64,000 nt of DNA from Antedon mediterranea. Its lineage: Eukaryota > Echinodermata > Crinoidea > Comatulida > Antedonidae. The notes beneath the pieces are model-generated. The model saw nothing but the letters and a program-made list of their open reading frames with translations, ran no database searches and had not been told where the DNA came from. Location: assembly GCF_964355755.1 (NCBI RefSeq), contig NC_092673.1, positions 34,543,648-34,607,647 on the forward strand, read 5' to 3'. Made by a program: the position numbers and the translations under genes. Of the stretch, positions 25,391 to 40,924 are shown one piece after another (positions within the stretch are counted from its first letter, which is position 1; each line of letters opens with the position of its first letter).

Positions 25391-27074
25391 GCTTTGCTGT
25401 AATTTTGAATTACGTTAAAAAAATAATAATTAAAAAACATTTTGTATATTAAAATAATATACGATAAAAATAAAGGCACTGCCAGGATTTGAACCGGGGA
25501 CCTCCTGTTTACTAGACAGGCGCTTTAACCGCTAAGCCACAGCGCCTTACTGTAATGCTGAATAACGTTAAGAAAAATAATAACTTAAAAAGTTTTTATA
25601 TATTAAAATGGTATACGATAAAAATTAAGGCACTGGCTGGATTTGAACCAGGGATCTCTTGTTTACTAGACAGGCACTTTAACCGCTACGCCACAGCGCC
25701 TTGCTGTAATGCTGAATTACGTTTAAAAAAAAAATAACTTAAAAAAGTTTTGGTAAATTGAACTGGTATACGATCAAAATTAAGGCACTGCCCGGATTTG
25801 AACCAGGGATCTCCTGTTTACTAGACAGGCGCTGTAACCGCTAAGCCTCAGCACCTTGCTGTAATTTTGATTTACGTTAAAAAAAATAATAATAAAAAAA
25901 CATTTTGTATATTATAATGGTATACGATAAAAATGAAGGCACTTTCCAGATTTGAACCGGGGATCTCCTGTTTACAAGACAGGCACTTTAACCGCTAAGC
26001 CACAGCGCCTTGCTGTAATACTGACTACCTTAAAAAAAAAAATAACTGAAAAACGTTTTGTATATTAAAATGGTATACAATAAAAACCAAGGCACTGCCC
26101 GGATTTGAACCTGGGATCTCCTGTTTACAAGACAGGCGCTTTAACCGCTAAGCAACAGCGCCCTTCCTGTATTGCTTAATTACGTTAAAAAAAATAATAA
26201 TGAAAAAACATTTTGTATATTATAATGGTAGATGATAAAAATTAAGGCACCACCTGGATTTGAACTGGGGATCTCCTGTTTACTAGACAGGCACTTTAAC
26301 CGCTAAGCCACAGTGCCTTGCTACAACGCTGAACTACGTTAAAAAAATAATAACTAAAAAACGTTTTGTATATTCAAATGGTATACAATAAAAATTAAGG
26401 CACTGCCCGGATTTGAACCGGGGATCTCCTGTTTACAAGACAGGCGCTTTAACAGCTAAACCACAGCGCCTTCATGTATTGCTTAATTACGTTAAATAAA
26501 ATAATAAATTTAAAACGTTTTTGTACATTATAATGGTGTACGATAAAAATTGAGGCACTGCCCTGATTTGAACTAGGGATCTCCTGTTTACAAGACAGGC
26601 GCTTTAACCGCTAATCCACAGCGCCTTGCTGTAATTTTGAATTACGTTAAAAAAATAATAATTAAAAAACATTTTGTATATTAAAATGGTATACGATAAA
26701 AATGAAGGCAGCGCCCGGATTTGAACCGGGGATCTCTTGTTTACTAGACAGGCGCTTTAACCGCTAATCCACAGCGCCTTGCTGTAAGTTTGAATTACGT
26801 TAACAAAATAATAATAAAAAAACATTTTGTATATTAAAATGGTATACGATAAAAATGAAGGCACTGCCCGGATTTGAACCGGGAATCTCCTGTTTACAAG
26901 ACAGGCGCTTTAACCGCTGAGCCACAGCGCGTTGCTGTAATGCTGAATTACGTTAAAAAAATAAAAACTTAAAAAAGTTTTGGTAAATTAAACTGATATA
27001 CGATCAAAATTAAGGAACTGCCCGGATTTGAACCAGGGATCTCCTGTTTACTAGGCAGGCGCTTTAACCGCTAA
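25391..27074 (-). repeat. 1,684-bp higher-order repeat block, first copy
   Basis: The unusual junction gctttgctgtaa (a unit whose 5' tRNA end is lost) occurs at 25391 and again at 27075, 1,684 bp apart. About 1.3 kb after each point matches closely unit by unit, including shared oddities, before the copies diverge. Confidence 0.8.
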
Positions 27075-28543
27075 GCTTTGCTGTAATTTTGAATTACGTT
27101 AAAAAAATAATAATTAAAAAACATTTTGTATATTAAAATAATATACGATAAAAATAAAGGCACTGCCAGGATTTGAACCGGGGACCTCCTGTTTACTAGA
27201 CAGGCGCTTTAACCGCTAAGCCACAGCGCCTTACTGTAATGCTGAATAACGTTAAGAAAAATAATAACTTAAAAAGTTTTTATATATTAAAATGGTATAC
27301 GATAAAAATTAAGGCACTGGCTGGATTTGAACCAGGGATCTCTTGTTTACTAGACAGGCACTTTAACCGCTACGCCACAGCGCCTTGCTGTAATGCTGAA
27401 TTACGTTTAAAAAAAAATAACTTAAAAAAGTTTTGGTAAATTGAACTGGTATACGATCAAAATTAAGGCACTGCCCGGATTTGAACCAGGGATCTCCTGT
27501 TTACTAGACAGGCGCTGTAACCGCTAAGCCACAGCACCTTGCTGTAATTTTGATTTACGTTAAAAAAAATAATAATGAAAAAACATTTTGTATATTATAA
27601 TGGTATACGATAAAAATGAAGGCACTTCCCAGATTTGAACCGGGGATCTCCTGTTTACAAGACAGGCACTTTAACCGCTAAGCCACAGCGCCTTGCTGTA
27701 ATGCTGACTACCTTAAAAAAAAAATAACTGAAAAACGTTTTGTATATTAAAATGGTATACAATAAAAACCAAGGCACTGCCCGGATTTGAACCTGGGATC
27801 TCCTGTTTACAAGACAGGCGCTTTAACCGCTAAGCAACAGCGCCCTTCCTGTATTGCTTAATTACGTTAAAAAAAATAATAATGAAAAAACATTTTGTAT
27901 ATTATAATGGTATATGATAAAAATTAAGGCACCACCTGGATTTGAACTGGGGATCTCCTGTTTACTAGACAGGCACTTCAACCGCTAAGCCACAGTGCTT
28001 TGCTACAACGCTGAACTACGTTAAAAAAATAATAACTAAAAAACGTTTTGTATATTCAAATGGTATATAATAAAAATTAAGGCACTGCCCGGATTTGAAC
28101 CGGGGATCTCCTGTTTACAAGACAGGCGCTTTAACAGCTAAACCACAGGGCCTTCATGTATTGCTTAATTACGTTAAATAAAATAATAAATTTAAAACGT
28201 TTTTGTACATTATAATGGTGTACGATAAAAATTGAGGCACTGCCCTGATTTGAACTAGGGATCTCCTGTTTACAAGACAGGCGCTTTAACCGCTAACCCA
28301 CAGCGCCTTGCTGTAATTTTGAATTACGTTAAAAAAATAATAATTAAAAAACATTTTGTATATTAAAATGGTATACGATAAAAATGAAGGCACTGCCCGG
28401 ATTTGAACCGGGGATCTCCTGATTACTAGACAGGCGCTTTAACCGCTAAGCCACAGCGCCTTACTGTGGTTTTGAATTACGTTAACAAAATAATAATTAA
28501 AAAACATTAATTTGTATATTAAAATGGTATACGATAAAAATGA

Positions 28544-28616
28544 AGGCACTGCCCGGATTTGAACCGGGGATCTCCTGTTTACTAGACAGGCGCTTTAACC
28601 GCTAAGCCACAGCGCC
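28544..28616 (-). tRNA. tRNA-Thr-AGT: Array tRNA-Thr (AGT), representative intact copy
   Basis: The body is identical to the solitary genes at 17502 and 18620: full cloverleaf, loop CTAGTAA, A and B boxes intact. The spacer behind it has T5 as terminator. It shows that at least some array units keep a fully gene-like sequence. Confidence 0.9.
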
Positions 28617-28699
28617 TTACTGTAGTTTTGAATTACGTTAACAAAATAATAATGAAAAAACATTTTGTATATTAAAATGGTATACGATAAAAATGAAGG

Positions 28700-30110
28700 C
28701 ACTGCCCGGATTTGAACCGGGGATCTCCTGTTTACAAGACAGGCGCTTTAACCGCTAAACCACAGCGTCTTGCTGTAAATCTGAATTACGTTTAAAAAAA
28801 TAATATCTTAAAAAAGTTTTTGGTAATTTAACTGGTATACGATCTAAATTAAGGCACTGCCCGGATTTGAACCGGGGATCTCCTGTTTACAAGACAGGCA
28901 CTTTAACCGCTAAGCCACAGCGCCTTCATGTATTGCTTAATTACGTTAAATAAAATAATAAATTCAAAACGTTTTTGTATATTAAAATGGTGTACGATAA
29001 AAATTGAGGCACTGCCCTGATTTGAACCAGGGATCTCCTGTTTACAAGACAGGCACTTTAACGGCTAAGCTACAGCGCCTTGCTGTAATCTTGAATTACG
29101 TTAAAAAAATTAATAATTAAAAAACAGTTTGTATATTAAATTGGTATACGATAAAAATAAAGGCACTGCCCGGATTTGAACCGGGAATCTCACGTTTACT
29201 AGACAGGCGCTTTAACCACTAAGCCACAGCGCCTTGCTGTAGTTTTGAATTACGTTACCAAAAAAATAATGAAAAAACATTTTGTATATTAAAATGGTAT
29301 ACAATAAAAATAAAGGCACTGCCCGGAAGTGAACCTGGGATCTCCTGTTTACTAGACGCTAAGCCACAGCGCCTTACTGTAATGCTGAATTACGTTAAGA
29401 AAAATAATAACTTAAAAAGTTTTTGTATATTAAAATGGTATACAATAAAAATCAAGGCAGTGCCCGGATTTGAACCCGGGATCTCCTGTTTACAAGACAG
29501 GCGCTTTAACCGCTAAGCAACAGCGACCTGCTGTAATTTTGATTTACGTTAAAAAAAATAATAATGAAAAAAAATTTTGTATATTATAATGGTATATGAT
29601 AAAAATTAAGACAGCGCCCGGATTTGAACCGGGGATCTCCTGTTTACAAGACAGGCGCTTTAACCGCTAAGCAACAGTGCCTTCCTGTATTGCTTAATTA
29701 CGTTAAGAAAAATAATAACTAAAAAACGTTTTGTATATTAAAATGGTATACGATGGATATTAAGGCACTGATTGGATTTGAACCGGGGATCTCCTGTTTA
29801 CTAGACAGGAGCTTTAAGCTTGCTGTAATGATGAATTCGGTTAAAAAGATAGTAACTGAAAAAACGTTTTGTATATTAAAATGGTATACGATAAAAATGA
29901 AGGCACTGCCCGGATTTGAACCGGGGATCTCCTGTTTACAAGACAGGCGCTTTAACCGCTAAACCACAGCGCCTTGCTGTAATGCTGACTACCTTAAAAA
30001 AAAAATAACTGAAAAACGTTTTGTATATTAAAATGGTATACAATAAAAATAAAGGCACTGCCCGGATTTGAACCGGGGATCTCCTGTTTACTAGACAGGC
30101 ACTTTAACCG
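28700..30110 (-). repeat. Higher-order block repeated 3,510 bp later
   Basis: Unit order and diagnostic variants (for example the tgctgtaaat spacer at 28771 and 32281, and the cggaagtgaacc unit) recur at a constant 3,510-bp offset up to about 30,110 / 33,620. Confidence 0.8.
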
Positions 30111-33100
30111 CTACGCCACAGCGCCTTGCTGTAATGCTGAATTACGTTTAAAAAAAAATAACTTAAAAAAGTTTTGGTAAATTGAACTGGTATACGATCA
30201 AAATTAAGGCACTGCCCGGATTTGAACCAGGGATCTCCTGTTTACTAGACAGGCGCTGTAACCGCTAAGCCACAGCACCTTGCTGTAATTTTGATTTACG
30301 TTAAAAAAAATAATAATGAAAAAACATTTTGTATATTATAATGGTATACGATAAAAATGAAGGCACTTCCCAGATTTGAACCGGGGATCTCCTGTTTACA
30401 AGACAGGCACTTTAACCGCTAAGCCACAGCGCCTTGCTGTAATGCTGACTACCTTAAAAAAAAAATAACTGAAAAACGTTTTGTATATTAAAATGGTATA
30501 CAATAAAAACCAAGGCACTGCCCGGATTTGAACCTGGGATCTCCTGTTTACAAGACAGGCGCTTTAACCGCTAAGCAACAGCGCCCTTCCTGTATTGCTT
30601 AATTACGTTAAAAAAAATAATAATGAAAAAACATTTTGTATATTATAATGGTATATGATAAAAATTAAGGCACCACCTGGATTTGAACTGGGGATCTCCT
30701 GTTTACTAGACAGGCGCTTTAACCGCTAAGCCACAGTGCTTTGCTACAACGCTGAACTACGTTAAAAAAATAATAACTAAAAAACGTTTTGTATATTCAA
30801 ATGGTATACAATAAAAATTAAGGCACTGCCCGGATTTGAACCGGGGATCTCCTGTTTACAAGACAGGCGCTTTAACAGCTAAACCACAGGGCCTTCATGT
30901 ATTGCTTAATTACGTTAAATAAAATAATAAATTTAAAACGTTTTTGTACATTATAATGGTGTACGATAAAAATTGAGGCACTGCCCTGATTTGAACTAGG
31001 GATCTCCTGTTTACAAGACAGGCGCTTTAACCGCTAATCCACAGCGCCTTGCTGTAATTTTGAATTACGTTAAAAAAATAATAATTAAAAAACATTTTGT
31101 ATATTAAAATGGTATACGATAAAAATGAAGGCACTGCCCGGATTTGAACCGGGGATCTCCTGTTTACTAGACAGGCGCTTTAACCGCTAAGCCACAGCGC
31201 CTTACTGTGGTTTTGAATTACGTTAACAAAATAATAATGAAAAAACATTTTGTTTATTAAAATGGTATACGATAAAAATGAAGGCAGTGCCCGGATTTGA
31301 ACCGGGGATCTCTTGTTTACTAGACAGGCGCTTTAACCGCTAATCCACACCGCCTTGCTGTAAGTTTGAATTACGTTAAAAAAATAATAACTTAAAAAAG
31401 TTTTGGTAAATTAAACTGATATACGATCAAAATTAAGGAACTGCCCGGATTTGAACCAGGGATCTCCTGTTTACTAGGCAGGCGATTTAACCGCTACGCC
31501 ACAGCGCTTTGCTACATCGCTGAACTACGTTAAAAAAATAATAACTAAAAAACATTTTGTATATTCAAATGGTATACAATAAAAATTAAGGCACTGCCCG
31601 GATTTGAACCGGGGATCTCCTGTTCACAAGACAGGCGCTTTAACAGCTAAACCACAGCGCCTTCATGTATTGCTTAATTACGTTAAAGAAAATAATAAAT
31701 TTAAAACGTTTTTGTACATTATAATGGTGTACGATAAAAATTTAGGCACTGCCCTGATTTGAACTAGGGATCTCCTGTTTACAAGACAGGCGTTTTAACC
31801 GCTAATCCACAGCGCCTTGCTGTAATTTTGAATTACGTTAAAAAAATAATAATTAAAAAACATTAATTTGTATATTAAAATGGTATACGATAAAAATGAA
31901 GGCACTGCCCGGATTTGAACCGGGGATCTCCTGTTTACTAGACAGGCGCTTTAACCGCTAAACCACAGCGCCTTACTGTAGTTTTGAATTACGTTAACAA
32001 AATAATAATGAAAAAACATTTTGTATATTAAAATGGTATACGATAAAAATGAAGGCACTGCCCGGATTTGAACCGGGGATCTCCTGTTTACTAGACAGGC
32101 GCTTTAACCGCTAAGCCACAGCGCCTTACTGTAGTTTTGAATTACGTTAACAAAATAATAATGAAAAAACATTTTGTATATTAAAATGGTATACGATAAA
32201 AAATGAAGGCACTGACCGGATTTGAACCGGGAATCTCCTGTTTACAAGACAGGCGCTTTAACCGCTAAACCACAGCGTCTTGCTGTAAATCTGAATTACG
32301 TTTAAAAAAATAATATCTTAAAAAAGTTTTTGGTAATTTAACTGGTATACGATCTAAATTAAGGCACTGCCCGGATTTGAACCGGGGATCTCCTGTTTAC
32401 AAGACAGGCACTTTAACCGCTAAGCCACAGCGCCTTCATGTATTGCTTAATTACGTTAAATAAAATAATAAATTCAAAACGTTTTTGTATATTAAAATGG
32501 TGTACGATAAAAATTGAGGCACTGCCCTGTATTGAACCAGGGATCTCCTGTTTACAAGACAGGCACTTTAACGGCTAAGCTACAGCGCCTTGCTGTAATC
32601 TTGAATTACGTTAAAAAAATTAATAATTAAAAAACAGTTTGTATATTAAATTGGTATACGATAAAAATAAAGGCACTGCCCGGATTTGAACCGGGAATCT
32701 CACGTTTACTAGACAGGCGCTTTAACCACTAAGCCACAGCGCCTTGCTGTAGTTTTGAATTACGTTACCAAAAAAATAATGAAAAAACATTTTGTATATT
32801 AAAATGGTATACAATAAAAATAAAGGCACTGCCCGGAAGTGAACCTGGGATCTCCTGTTTACTAGACGCTAAGCCACAGCGCCTTACTGTAATGCTGAAT
32901 TACGTTAAGAAAAATAATAACTTAAAAAGTTTTTGTATATTAAAATGGTATACAATAAAAATCAAGGCAGTGCCCGGATTTGAACCCGGGATCTCCTGTT
33001 TACAAGACAGGCGCTTTAACCGCTAAGCAACAGCGACCTGCTGTAATTTTGATTTACGTTAAAAAAAATAATAATGAAAAAAAATTTTGTATATTATAAT

Positions 33101-35375
33101 GGTATATGATAAAAATTAAGACAGCGCCCGGATTTGAACCGGGGATCTCCTGTTTACAAGACAGGCGCTTTAACCGCTAAGCAACAGTGCCTTCCTGTAT
33201 TGCTTAATTACGTTAAGAAAAATAATAACTAAAAAACGTTTTGTATATTAAAATGGTATACGATGGATATTAAGGCACTGATTGGATTTGAACCGGGGAT
33301 CTCCTGTTTACTAGACAGGAGCTTTAAGCTTGCTGTAATGATGAATTCGGTTAAAAAGATAGTAACTGAAAAAACGTTTTGTATATTAAAATGGTATACG
33401 ATAAAAATGAAGGCACTGCCCGGATTTGAACCAAGAATCTCCTGTTTACAAGACAGGCGCTTTAACCGCTAAGCCACAGCGCCTTGCTGTAATGCTGACT
33501 ACCTTAAAAAAAAAATAACTGAAAAACGTTTTGTATATTAAAATGGTATACAATAAAAATAAAGGCACTGCCCGGATTTGAACCGGGGATCTCCTGTTTA
33601 CTAGACAGGCGCTTTAACCGCTAAGCCACAGCACCCTCCTGTATTTCTTAATTACGTTAAGAAAAATAATAACTGAAAAACATTTTGTTTAATAAAATGG
33701 TATACGATAAAAATTAAGGCACTGGCTGGAGTTGAACCGGGGATCTCTTGTTTACTAGACAGGCGCTTTAACCAATAAGCCACAGCGCCTTGCTGTAATT
33801 TTGAATTACGTTAAAAAAATAATGATTAAAAAACATTTTGTATATTAAAATGGTATACGATAAAAATGAAGGCACTGCCCGGATTTGAACCAGGGATCTC
33901 CTGTTTACTAGACAGGCTCTTTAACCGCTAAGCCAAAGCGCCTTGCTGTAATGCTGACTACCTTAAAAAAAAATAACTGAAAAACGTTTTGTATATTAAA
34001 ATGGTATACAATAAAAATAAAGGCACTGCCCGGATTTGAACCGGGGATCTCCTGTTTACTAGACGCTAAGCCACAGCGCCTTACTGTAATGCTGATTTAC
34101 GTTAAGAAAAATAATAACTTAAAAAGTTTTTGTATATTAAAATGGTATACAATAAAAATCAAGGCACTGCCCGGATTTGAACCGGGGATCTCCTGTTTAC
34201 AAGACAGGCGCTTTAACCGCTAAGCAATAGCGACTTGCTGTAATTTTGATTTACGTTAAAAAAAATAATAATGAAAAAACATTTTGTATATTATAATGGC
34301 ATATGATAAAAATTAAGACAGCGCCCGGATTTGAACCGGGGATCTCCTGTTTACAAGACAGGCGCTTTAACCGCTAAGCAACAGCTCCTTCCTGTATTGC
34401 TTAATTACGTTAAGAAAAATAATAACTAAAAAACGTTTTGTATATTAAAATGGTATACGATGGATATTAAGGCACTGATTGGATTTGAACCGGGGATCTC
34501 CTGTTTACTAGACAGGCGCTTTAACCTTCCTGTAATGATGAATTCGGTTAAAAAGATAGTAACTGAAAAAACGTTTTGTATATTAAAATGGTATACGATA
34601 AAAATGAAGGCACTGCCCGGATTTGAACCAAGAATCTTCTGTTTACAAGACAGGTGCTTTAACCGCTAAGCCACAGCTCCTTGCTGTTATGCTGACTACC
34701 TTAAAAAAAAAATAACTGAAAAACGTTTTGTATATTAAAATGGTATACAATAAAAATCAAGGCACTGCCCGGATTTGAACCAGGGATCTCCTGTTTACTA
34801 GAAAGGCACTTTAACCGTTAAACCACAATGCCTTCCTGTATTGCTTAATTACGTTAAGAAAAATAATAACTTAAAAAAGTTTTGGTAAATTGAACTGGTA
34901 TACGATCAAAATTAAGGCACTGCCCGGATTTGAACCGGGGATCTCCTGTTTACAAGACAGGCGCTTTAACCGCTAAGCAACAGCACCCTCCTGTATTGCT
35001 TAATTACGTTAAGAAAAATAATAACTGAAAAACATTTTGTTTAATAAAATGGTATACGATAAAAATTAAGGCACTGGCTGGAGTTGAACCGTGGATCTCT
35101 TGTTTACTAGACAGGCGCTTTAACCAATAAGCCACAGCACCTTGCTGTAATTTTGAATTACGTTAAAAAAAATGATAATTTAAAAACATTTTGTATATTA
35201 AAATGGTATACGATAAAAATGAAGGCACTGCCCGGATTTGAACCAGGGATCTCCTGTTTACTAGACAGGCGCTTTAACCGCTAAGCCACAGCACCTTACT
35301 GTAGTTTTGAATTACGTTAACAAAACAATAATGAAAAAACATTTTGTATATTAAAATGGTATACGATAAAAATAA

Positions 35376-35448
35376 AGGCCCTGCACGGATTTGAACCGGG
35401 GATCTCCTGTTTAGAAGACAGGCGCTTTAACCGCTAAGCAACAGCGCC
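35376..35448 (-). tRNA. Array unit with anticodon TCT (Arg) in a Thr backbone
   Basis: The anticodon loop reads CTTCTAA, so the anticodon is TCT, which would read Arg AGA. It differs from the TGT form by one base (G35 to C). The anticodon stem is intact; the acceptor stem has a G-G clash at pair 4-69 and the T stem one mismatch. It may be a pseudogene or a mis-decoding tRNA. Confidence 0.75.
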
Positions 35449-38400
35449 TTCCTGTATTGCTTAATTACGTTAAGAAAAATAATAACTAAAAAACGTTTTG
35501 TATATTAAAATGGTATACGATGGATATTAAGGCACTGATTGGATTTGAACCGGGGACCTCCTGTTTACTAGACAGGCACTTTAACCGCTACGCCACAGCG
35601 CCTTGCTGTAATGCTGAATTACGTTTAAAAAAAAATAACTTAAAAAAGTTTTGGTAAATTGAACTGGTATACGATCAAAATTAAGGCACTGCCCGGATTT
35701 GAACCAGGGATCTCCTGTTTACTAGACAGGCGCTGTAACCGCTAAGCCACAGCACCTTGCTGTAATTTTGATTTACGTTAAAAAAAATAATAATGAAAAA
35801 ACATTTTGTATATTATAATGGTATACGATAAAAATGAAGGCACTTCCCAGATTTGAACCGGGGATCTCCTGTTTACAAGACAGGCACTTTAACCGCTAAG
35901 CCACAGCGCCTTGCTGTAATGCTGACTACCTTAAAAAAAAAATAACTGAAAAACGTTTTGTATATTAAAATGGTATACAATAAAAACCAAGGCACTGCCC
36001 GGATTTGAACCTGGGATCTCCTGTTTACAAGACAGGCGCTTTAACCGCTAAGCAACAGCGCCCTTCCTGTATTGCTTAATTACGTTAAAAAAAATAATAA
36101 TGAAAAAACATTTTGTATATTATAATGGTATATGATAAAAATTAAGGCACCACCTGGATTTGAACTGGGGATCTCCTGTTTACTAGACAGGCGCTTTAAC
36201 CGCTAAGCCACAGTGCTTTGCTACAACGCTGAACTACGTTAAAAAAATAATAACTAAAAAACGTTTTGTATATTCAAATGGTATACAATAAAAATTAAGG
36301 CACTGCCCGGATTTGAACCGGGGATCTCCTGTTTACAAGACAGGCGCTTTAACAGCTAAACCACAGGGCCTTCATGTATTGCTTAATTACGTTAAATAAA
36401 ATAATAAATTTAAAACGTTTTTGTACATTATAATGGTGTACGATAAAAATTGAGGCACTGCCCTGATTTGAACTAGGGATCTCCTGTTTACAAGACAGGC
36501 GCTTTAACCGCTAATCCACAGCGCCTTGCTGTAATTTTGAATTACGTTAAAAAAATAATAATTAAAAAACATTTTGTATATTAAAATGGTATACGATAAA
36601 AATGAAGGCACTGCCCGGATTTGAACCGGGGATCTCCTGTTTACTAGACAGGCGCTTTAACCGCTAAGCCACAGCGCCTTACTGTGGTTTTGAATTACGT
36701 TAACAAAATAATAATGAAAAAACATTTTGTATATTAAAATGGTATACGATAAAAATGAAGGCAGTGCCCGGATTTGAACCGGGGATCTCTTGTTTACTAG
36801 ACAGGCGCTTTAACCGCTAATCCACACCGCCTTGCTGTAAGTTTGAATTACGTTAAAAAAATAATAACTTAAAAAAGTTTTGGTAAATTAAACTGATATA
36901 CGATCAAAATTAAGGAACTGCCCGGATTTGAACCAGGGATCTCCTGTTTACTAGGCAGGCGATTTAACCGCTACGCCACAGCGCTTTGCTACATCGCTGA
37001 ACTACGTTAAAAAAATAATAACTAAAAAACATTTTGTATATTCAAATGGTATACAATAAAAATTAAGGCACTGCCCGGATTTGAACCGGGGATCTCCTGT
37101 TCACAAGACAGGCGCTTTAACAGCTAAACCACAGCGCCTTCATGTATTGCTTAATTACGTTAAAGAAAATAATAAATTTAAAACGTTTTTGTACATTATA
37201 ATGGTGTACGATAAAAATTTAGGCACTGCCCTGATTTGAACTAGGGATCTCCTGTTTACAAGACAGGCGTTTTAACCGCTAATCCACAGCGCCTTGCTGT
37301 AATTTTGAATTACGTTAAAAAAATAATAATTAAAAAACATTAATTTGTATATTAAAATGGTATACGATAAAAATGAAGGCACTGCCCGGATTTGAACCGG
37401 GGATCTCCTGTTTACTAGACAGGCGCTTTAACCGCTAAACCACAGCGCCTTACTGTAGTTTTGAATTACGTTAACAAAATAATAATGAAAAACATTTTGT
37501 ATATTAAAATGGTATACGATAAAAATGAAGGCACTGCCCGGATTTGAACCGGGGATCTCCTGTTTACTAGACAGGCGCTTTAACCGCTAAGCCACAGCGC
37601 CTTACTGTAGTTTTGAATTACGTTAACAAAATAATAATGAAAAAACATTTTGTATATTAAAATGGTATACGATAAAAAATGAAGGCACTGACCGGATTTG
37701 AACCGGGAATCTCCTGTTTACAAGACAGGCGCTTTAACCGCTAAACCACAGCGTCTTGCTGTAAATCTGAATTACGTTTAAAAAAATAATATCTTAAAAA
37801 AGTTTTTGGTAATTTAACTGGTATACGATCTAAATTAAGGCACTGCCCGGATTTGAACCGGGGATCTCCTGTTTACAAGACAGGCACTTTAACCGCTAAG
37901 CCACAGCGCCTTCATGTATTGCTTAATTACGTTAAATAAAATAATAAATTCAAAACGTTTTTGTATATTAAAATGGTGTACGATAAAAATTGAGGCACTG
38001 CCCTGTATTGAACCAGGGATCTCCTGTTTACAAGACAGGCACTTTAACGGCTAAGCTACAGCGCCTTGCTGTAATCTTGAATTACGTTAAAAAAATTAAT
38101 AATTAAAAAACAGTTTGTATATTAAATTGGTATACGATAAAAATAAAGGCACTGCCCGGATTTGAACCGGGAATCTCACGTTTACTAGACAGGCGCTTTA
38201 ACCACTAAGCCACAGCGCCTTGCTGTAGTTTTGAATTACGTTACCAAAAAAATAATGAAAAAACATTTTGTATATTAAAATGGTATACAATAAAAATAAA
38301 GGCACTGCCCGGAAGTGAACCTGGGATCTCCTGTTTACTAGACGCTAAGCCACAGCGCCTTACTGTAATGCTGAATTACGTTAAGAAAAATAATAACTTA

Positions 38401-40851
38401 AAAAGTTTTTGTATATTAAAATGGTATACAATAAAAATCAAGGCAGTGCCCGGATTTGAACCCGGGATCTCCTGTTTACAAGACAGGCGCTTTAACCGCT
38501 AAGCAACAGCGACCTGCTGTAATTTTGATTTACGTTAAAAAAAATAATAATGAAAAAAAATTTTGTATATTATAATGGTATATGATAAAAATTAAGACAG
38601 CGCCCGGATTTGAACCGGGGATCTCCTGTTTACAAGACAGGCGCTTTAACCGCTAAGCAACAGTGCCTTCCTGTATTGCTTAATTACGTTAAGAAAAATA
38701 ATAACTAAAAAACGTTTTGTATATTAAAATGGTATACGATGGATATTAAGGCACTGATTGGATTTGAACCGGGGATCTCCTGTTTACTAGACAGGAGCTT
38801 TAAGCTTGCTGTAATGATGAATTCGGTTAAAAAGATAGTAACTGAAAAAACGTTTTGTATATTAAAATGGTATACGATAAAAATGAAGGCACTGCCCGGA
38901 TTTGAACCAAGAATCTCCTGTTTACAAGACAGGCGCTTTAACCGCTAAGCCACAGCGCCTTGCTGTAATGCTGACTACCTTAAAAAAAAAATAACTGAAA
39001 AACGTTTTGTATATTAAAATGGTATACAATAAAAATAAAGGCACTGCCCGGATTTGAACCGGGGATCTCCTGTTTACTAGACAGGCGCTTTAACCGCTAA
39101 GCCACAGCACCCTCCTGTATTTCTTAATTACGTTAAGAAAAATAATAACTGAAAAACATTTTGTTTAATAAAATGGTATACGATAAAAATTAAGGCACTG
39201 GCTGGAGTTGAACCGGGGATCTCTTGTTTACTAGACAGGCGCTTTAACCAATAAGCCACAGCGCCTTGCTGTAATTTTGAATTACGTTAAAAAAATAATG
39301 ATTAAAAAACATTTTGTATATTAAAATGGTATACGATAAAAATGAAGGCACTGCCCGGATTTGAACCAGGGATCTCCTGTTTACTAGACAGGCTCTTTAA
39401 CCGCTAAGCCAAAGCGCCTTGCTGTAATGCTGACTACCTTAAAAAAAAATAACTGAAAAACGTTTTGTATATTAAAATGGTATACAATAAAAATAAAGGC
39501 ACTGCCCGGATTTGAACCGGGGATCTCCTGTTTACTAGACGCTAAGCCACAGCGCCTTACTGTAATGCTGATTTACGTTAAGAAAAATAATAACTTAAAA
39601 AGTTTTTGTATATTAAAATGGTATACAATAAAAATCAAGGCACTGCCCGGATTTGAACCGGGGATCTCCTGTTTACAAGACAGGCGCTTTAACCGCTAAG
39701 CAATAGCGACTTGCTGTAATTTTGATTTACGTTAAAAAAAATAATAATGAAAAAACATTTTGTATATTATAATGGTATATGATAAAAATTAAGACAGCGC
39801 CCGGATTTGAACCGGGGATCTCCTGTTTACAAGACAGGCGCTTTAACCGCTAAGCAACAGCTCCTTCCTGTATTGCTTAATTACGTTAAGAAAAATAATA
39901 ACTAAAAAACGTTTTGTATATTAAAATGGTATACGATGGATATTAAGGCACTGATTGGATTTGAACCGGGGATCTCCTGTTTACTAGACAGGCGCTTTAA
40001 CCTTCCTGTAATGATGAATTCGGTTAAAAAGATAGTAACTGAAAAAACGTTTTGTATATTAAAATGGTATACGATAAAAATGAAGGCACTGCCCGGATTT
40101 GAACCAAGAATCTTCTGTTTACAAGACAGGTGCTTTAACCGCTAAGCCACAGCTCCTTGCTGTTATGCTGACTACCTTAAAAAAAAAATAACTGAAAAAC
40201 GTTTTGTATATTAAAATGGTATACAATAAAAATCAAGGCACTGCCCGGATTTGAACCAGGGATCTCCTGTTTACTAGAAAGGCACTTTAACCGTTAAACC
40301 ACAACGCCTTCCTGTATTGCTTAATTACGTTAAGAAAAATAATAACTTAAAAAAGTTTTGGTAAATTGAACTGGTATACGATCAAAATTAAGGCACTGCC
40401 CGGATTTGAACCGGGGATCTCCTGTTTACAAGACAGGCGCTTTAACCGCTAAGCAACAGCACCCTCCTGTATTGCTTAATTACGTTAAGAAAAATAATAA
40501 CTGAAAAACATTTTGTTTAATAAAATGGTATACGATAAAAATTAAGGCACTGGCTGGAGTTGAACCGTGGATCTCTTGTTTACTAGACAGGCGCTTTAAC
40601 CAATAAGCCACAGCACCTTGCTGTAATTTTGAATTACGTTAAAAAAAATGATAATTTAAAAACATTTTGTATATTAAAATGGTATACGATAAAAATGAAG
40701 GCACTGCCCGGATTTGAACCAGGGATCTCCTGTTTACTAGACAGGCGCTTTAACCGCTAAGCCACAGCACCTTACTGTAGTTTTGAATTACGTTAACAAA
40801 ACAATAATGAAAAAACATTTTGTATATTAAAATGGTATACGATAAAAATAA

Positions 40852-40924
40852 AGGCCCTGCACGGATTTGAACCGGGGATCTCCTGTTTAGAAGACAGGCG
40901 CTTTAACCGCTAAGCAACAGCGCC
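40852..40924 (-). tRNA. Array unit with anticodon TCT, second copy
   Basis: Same body as 35376-35448, displaced by 5,476 bp. It is the counterpart in the second copy of a large tandem duplication. Confidence 0.75.
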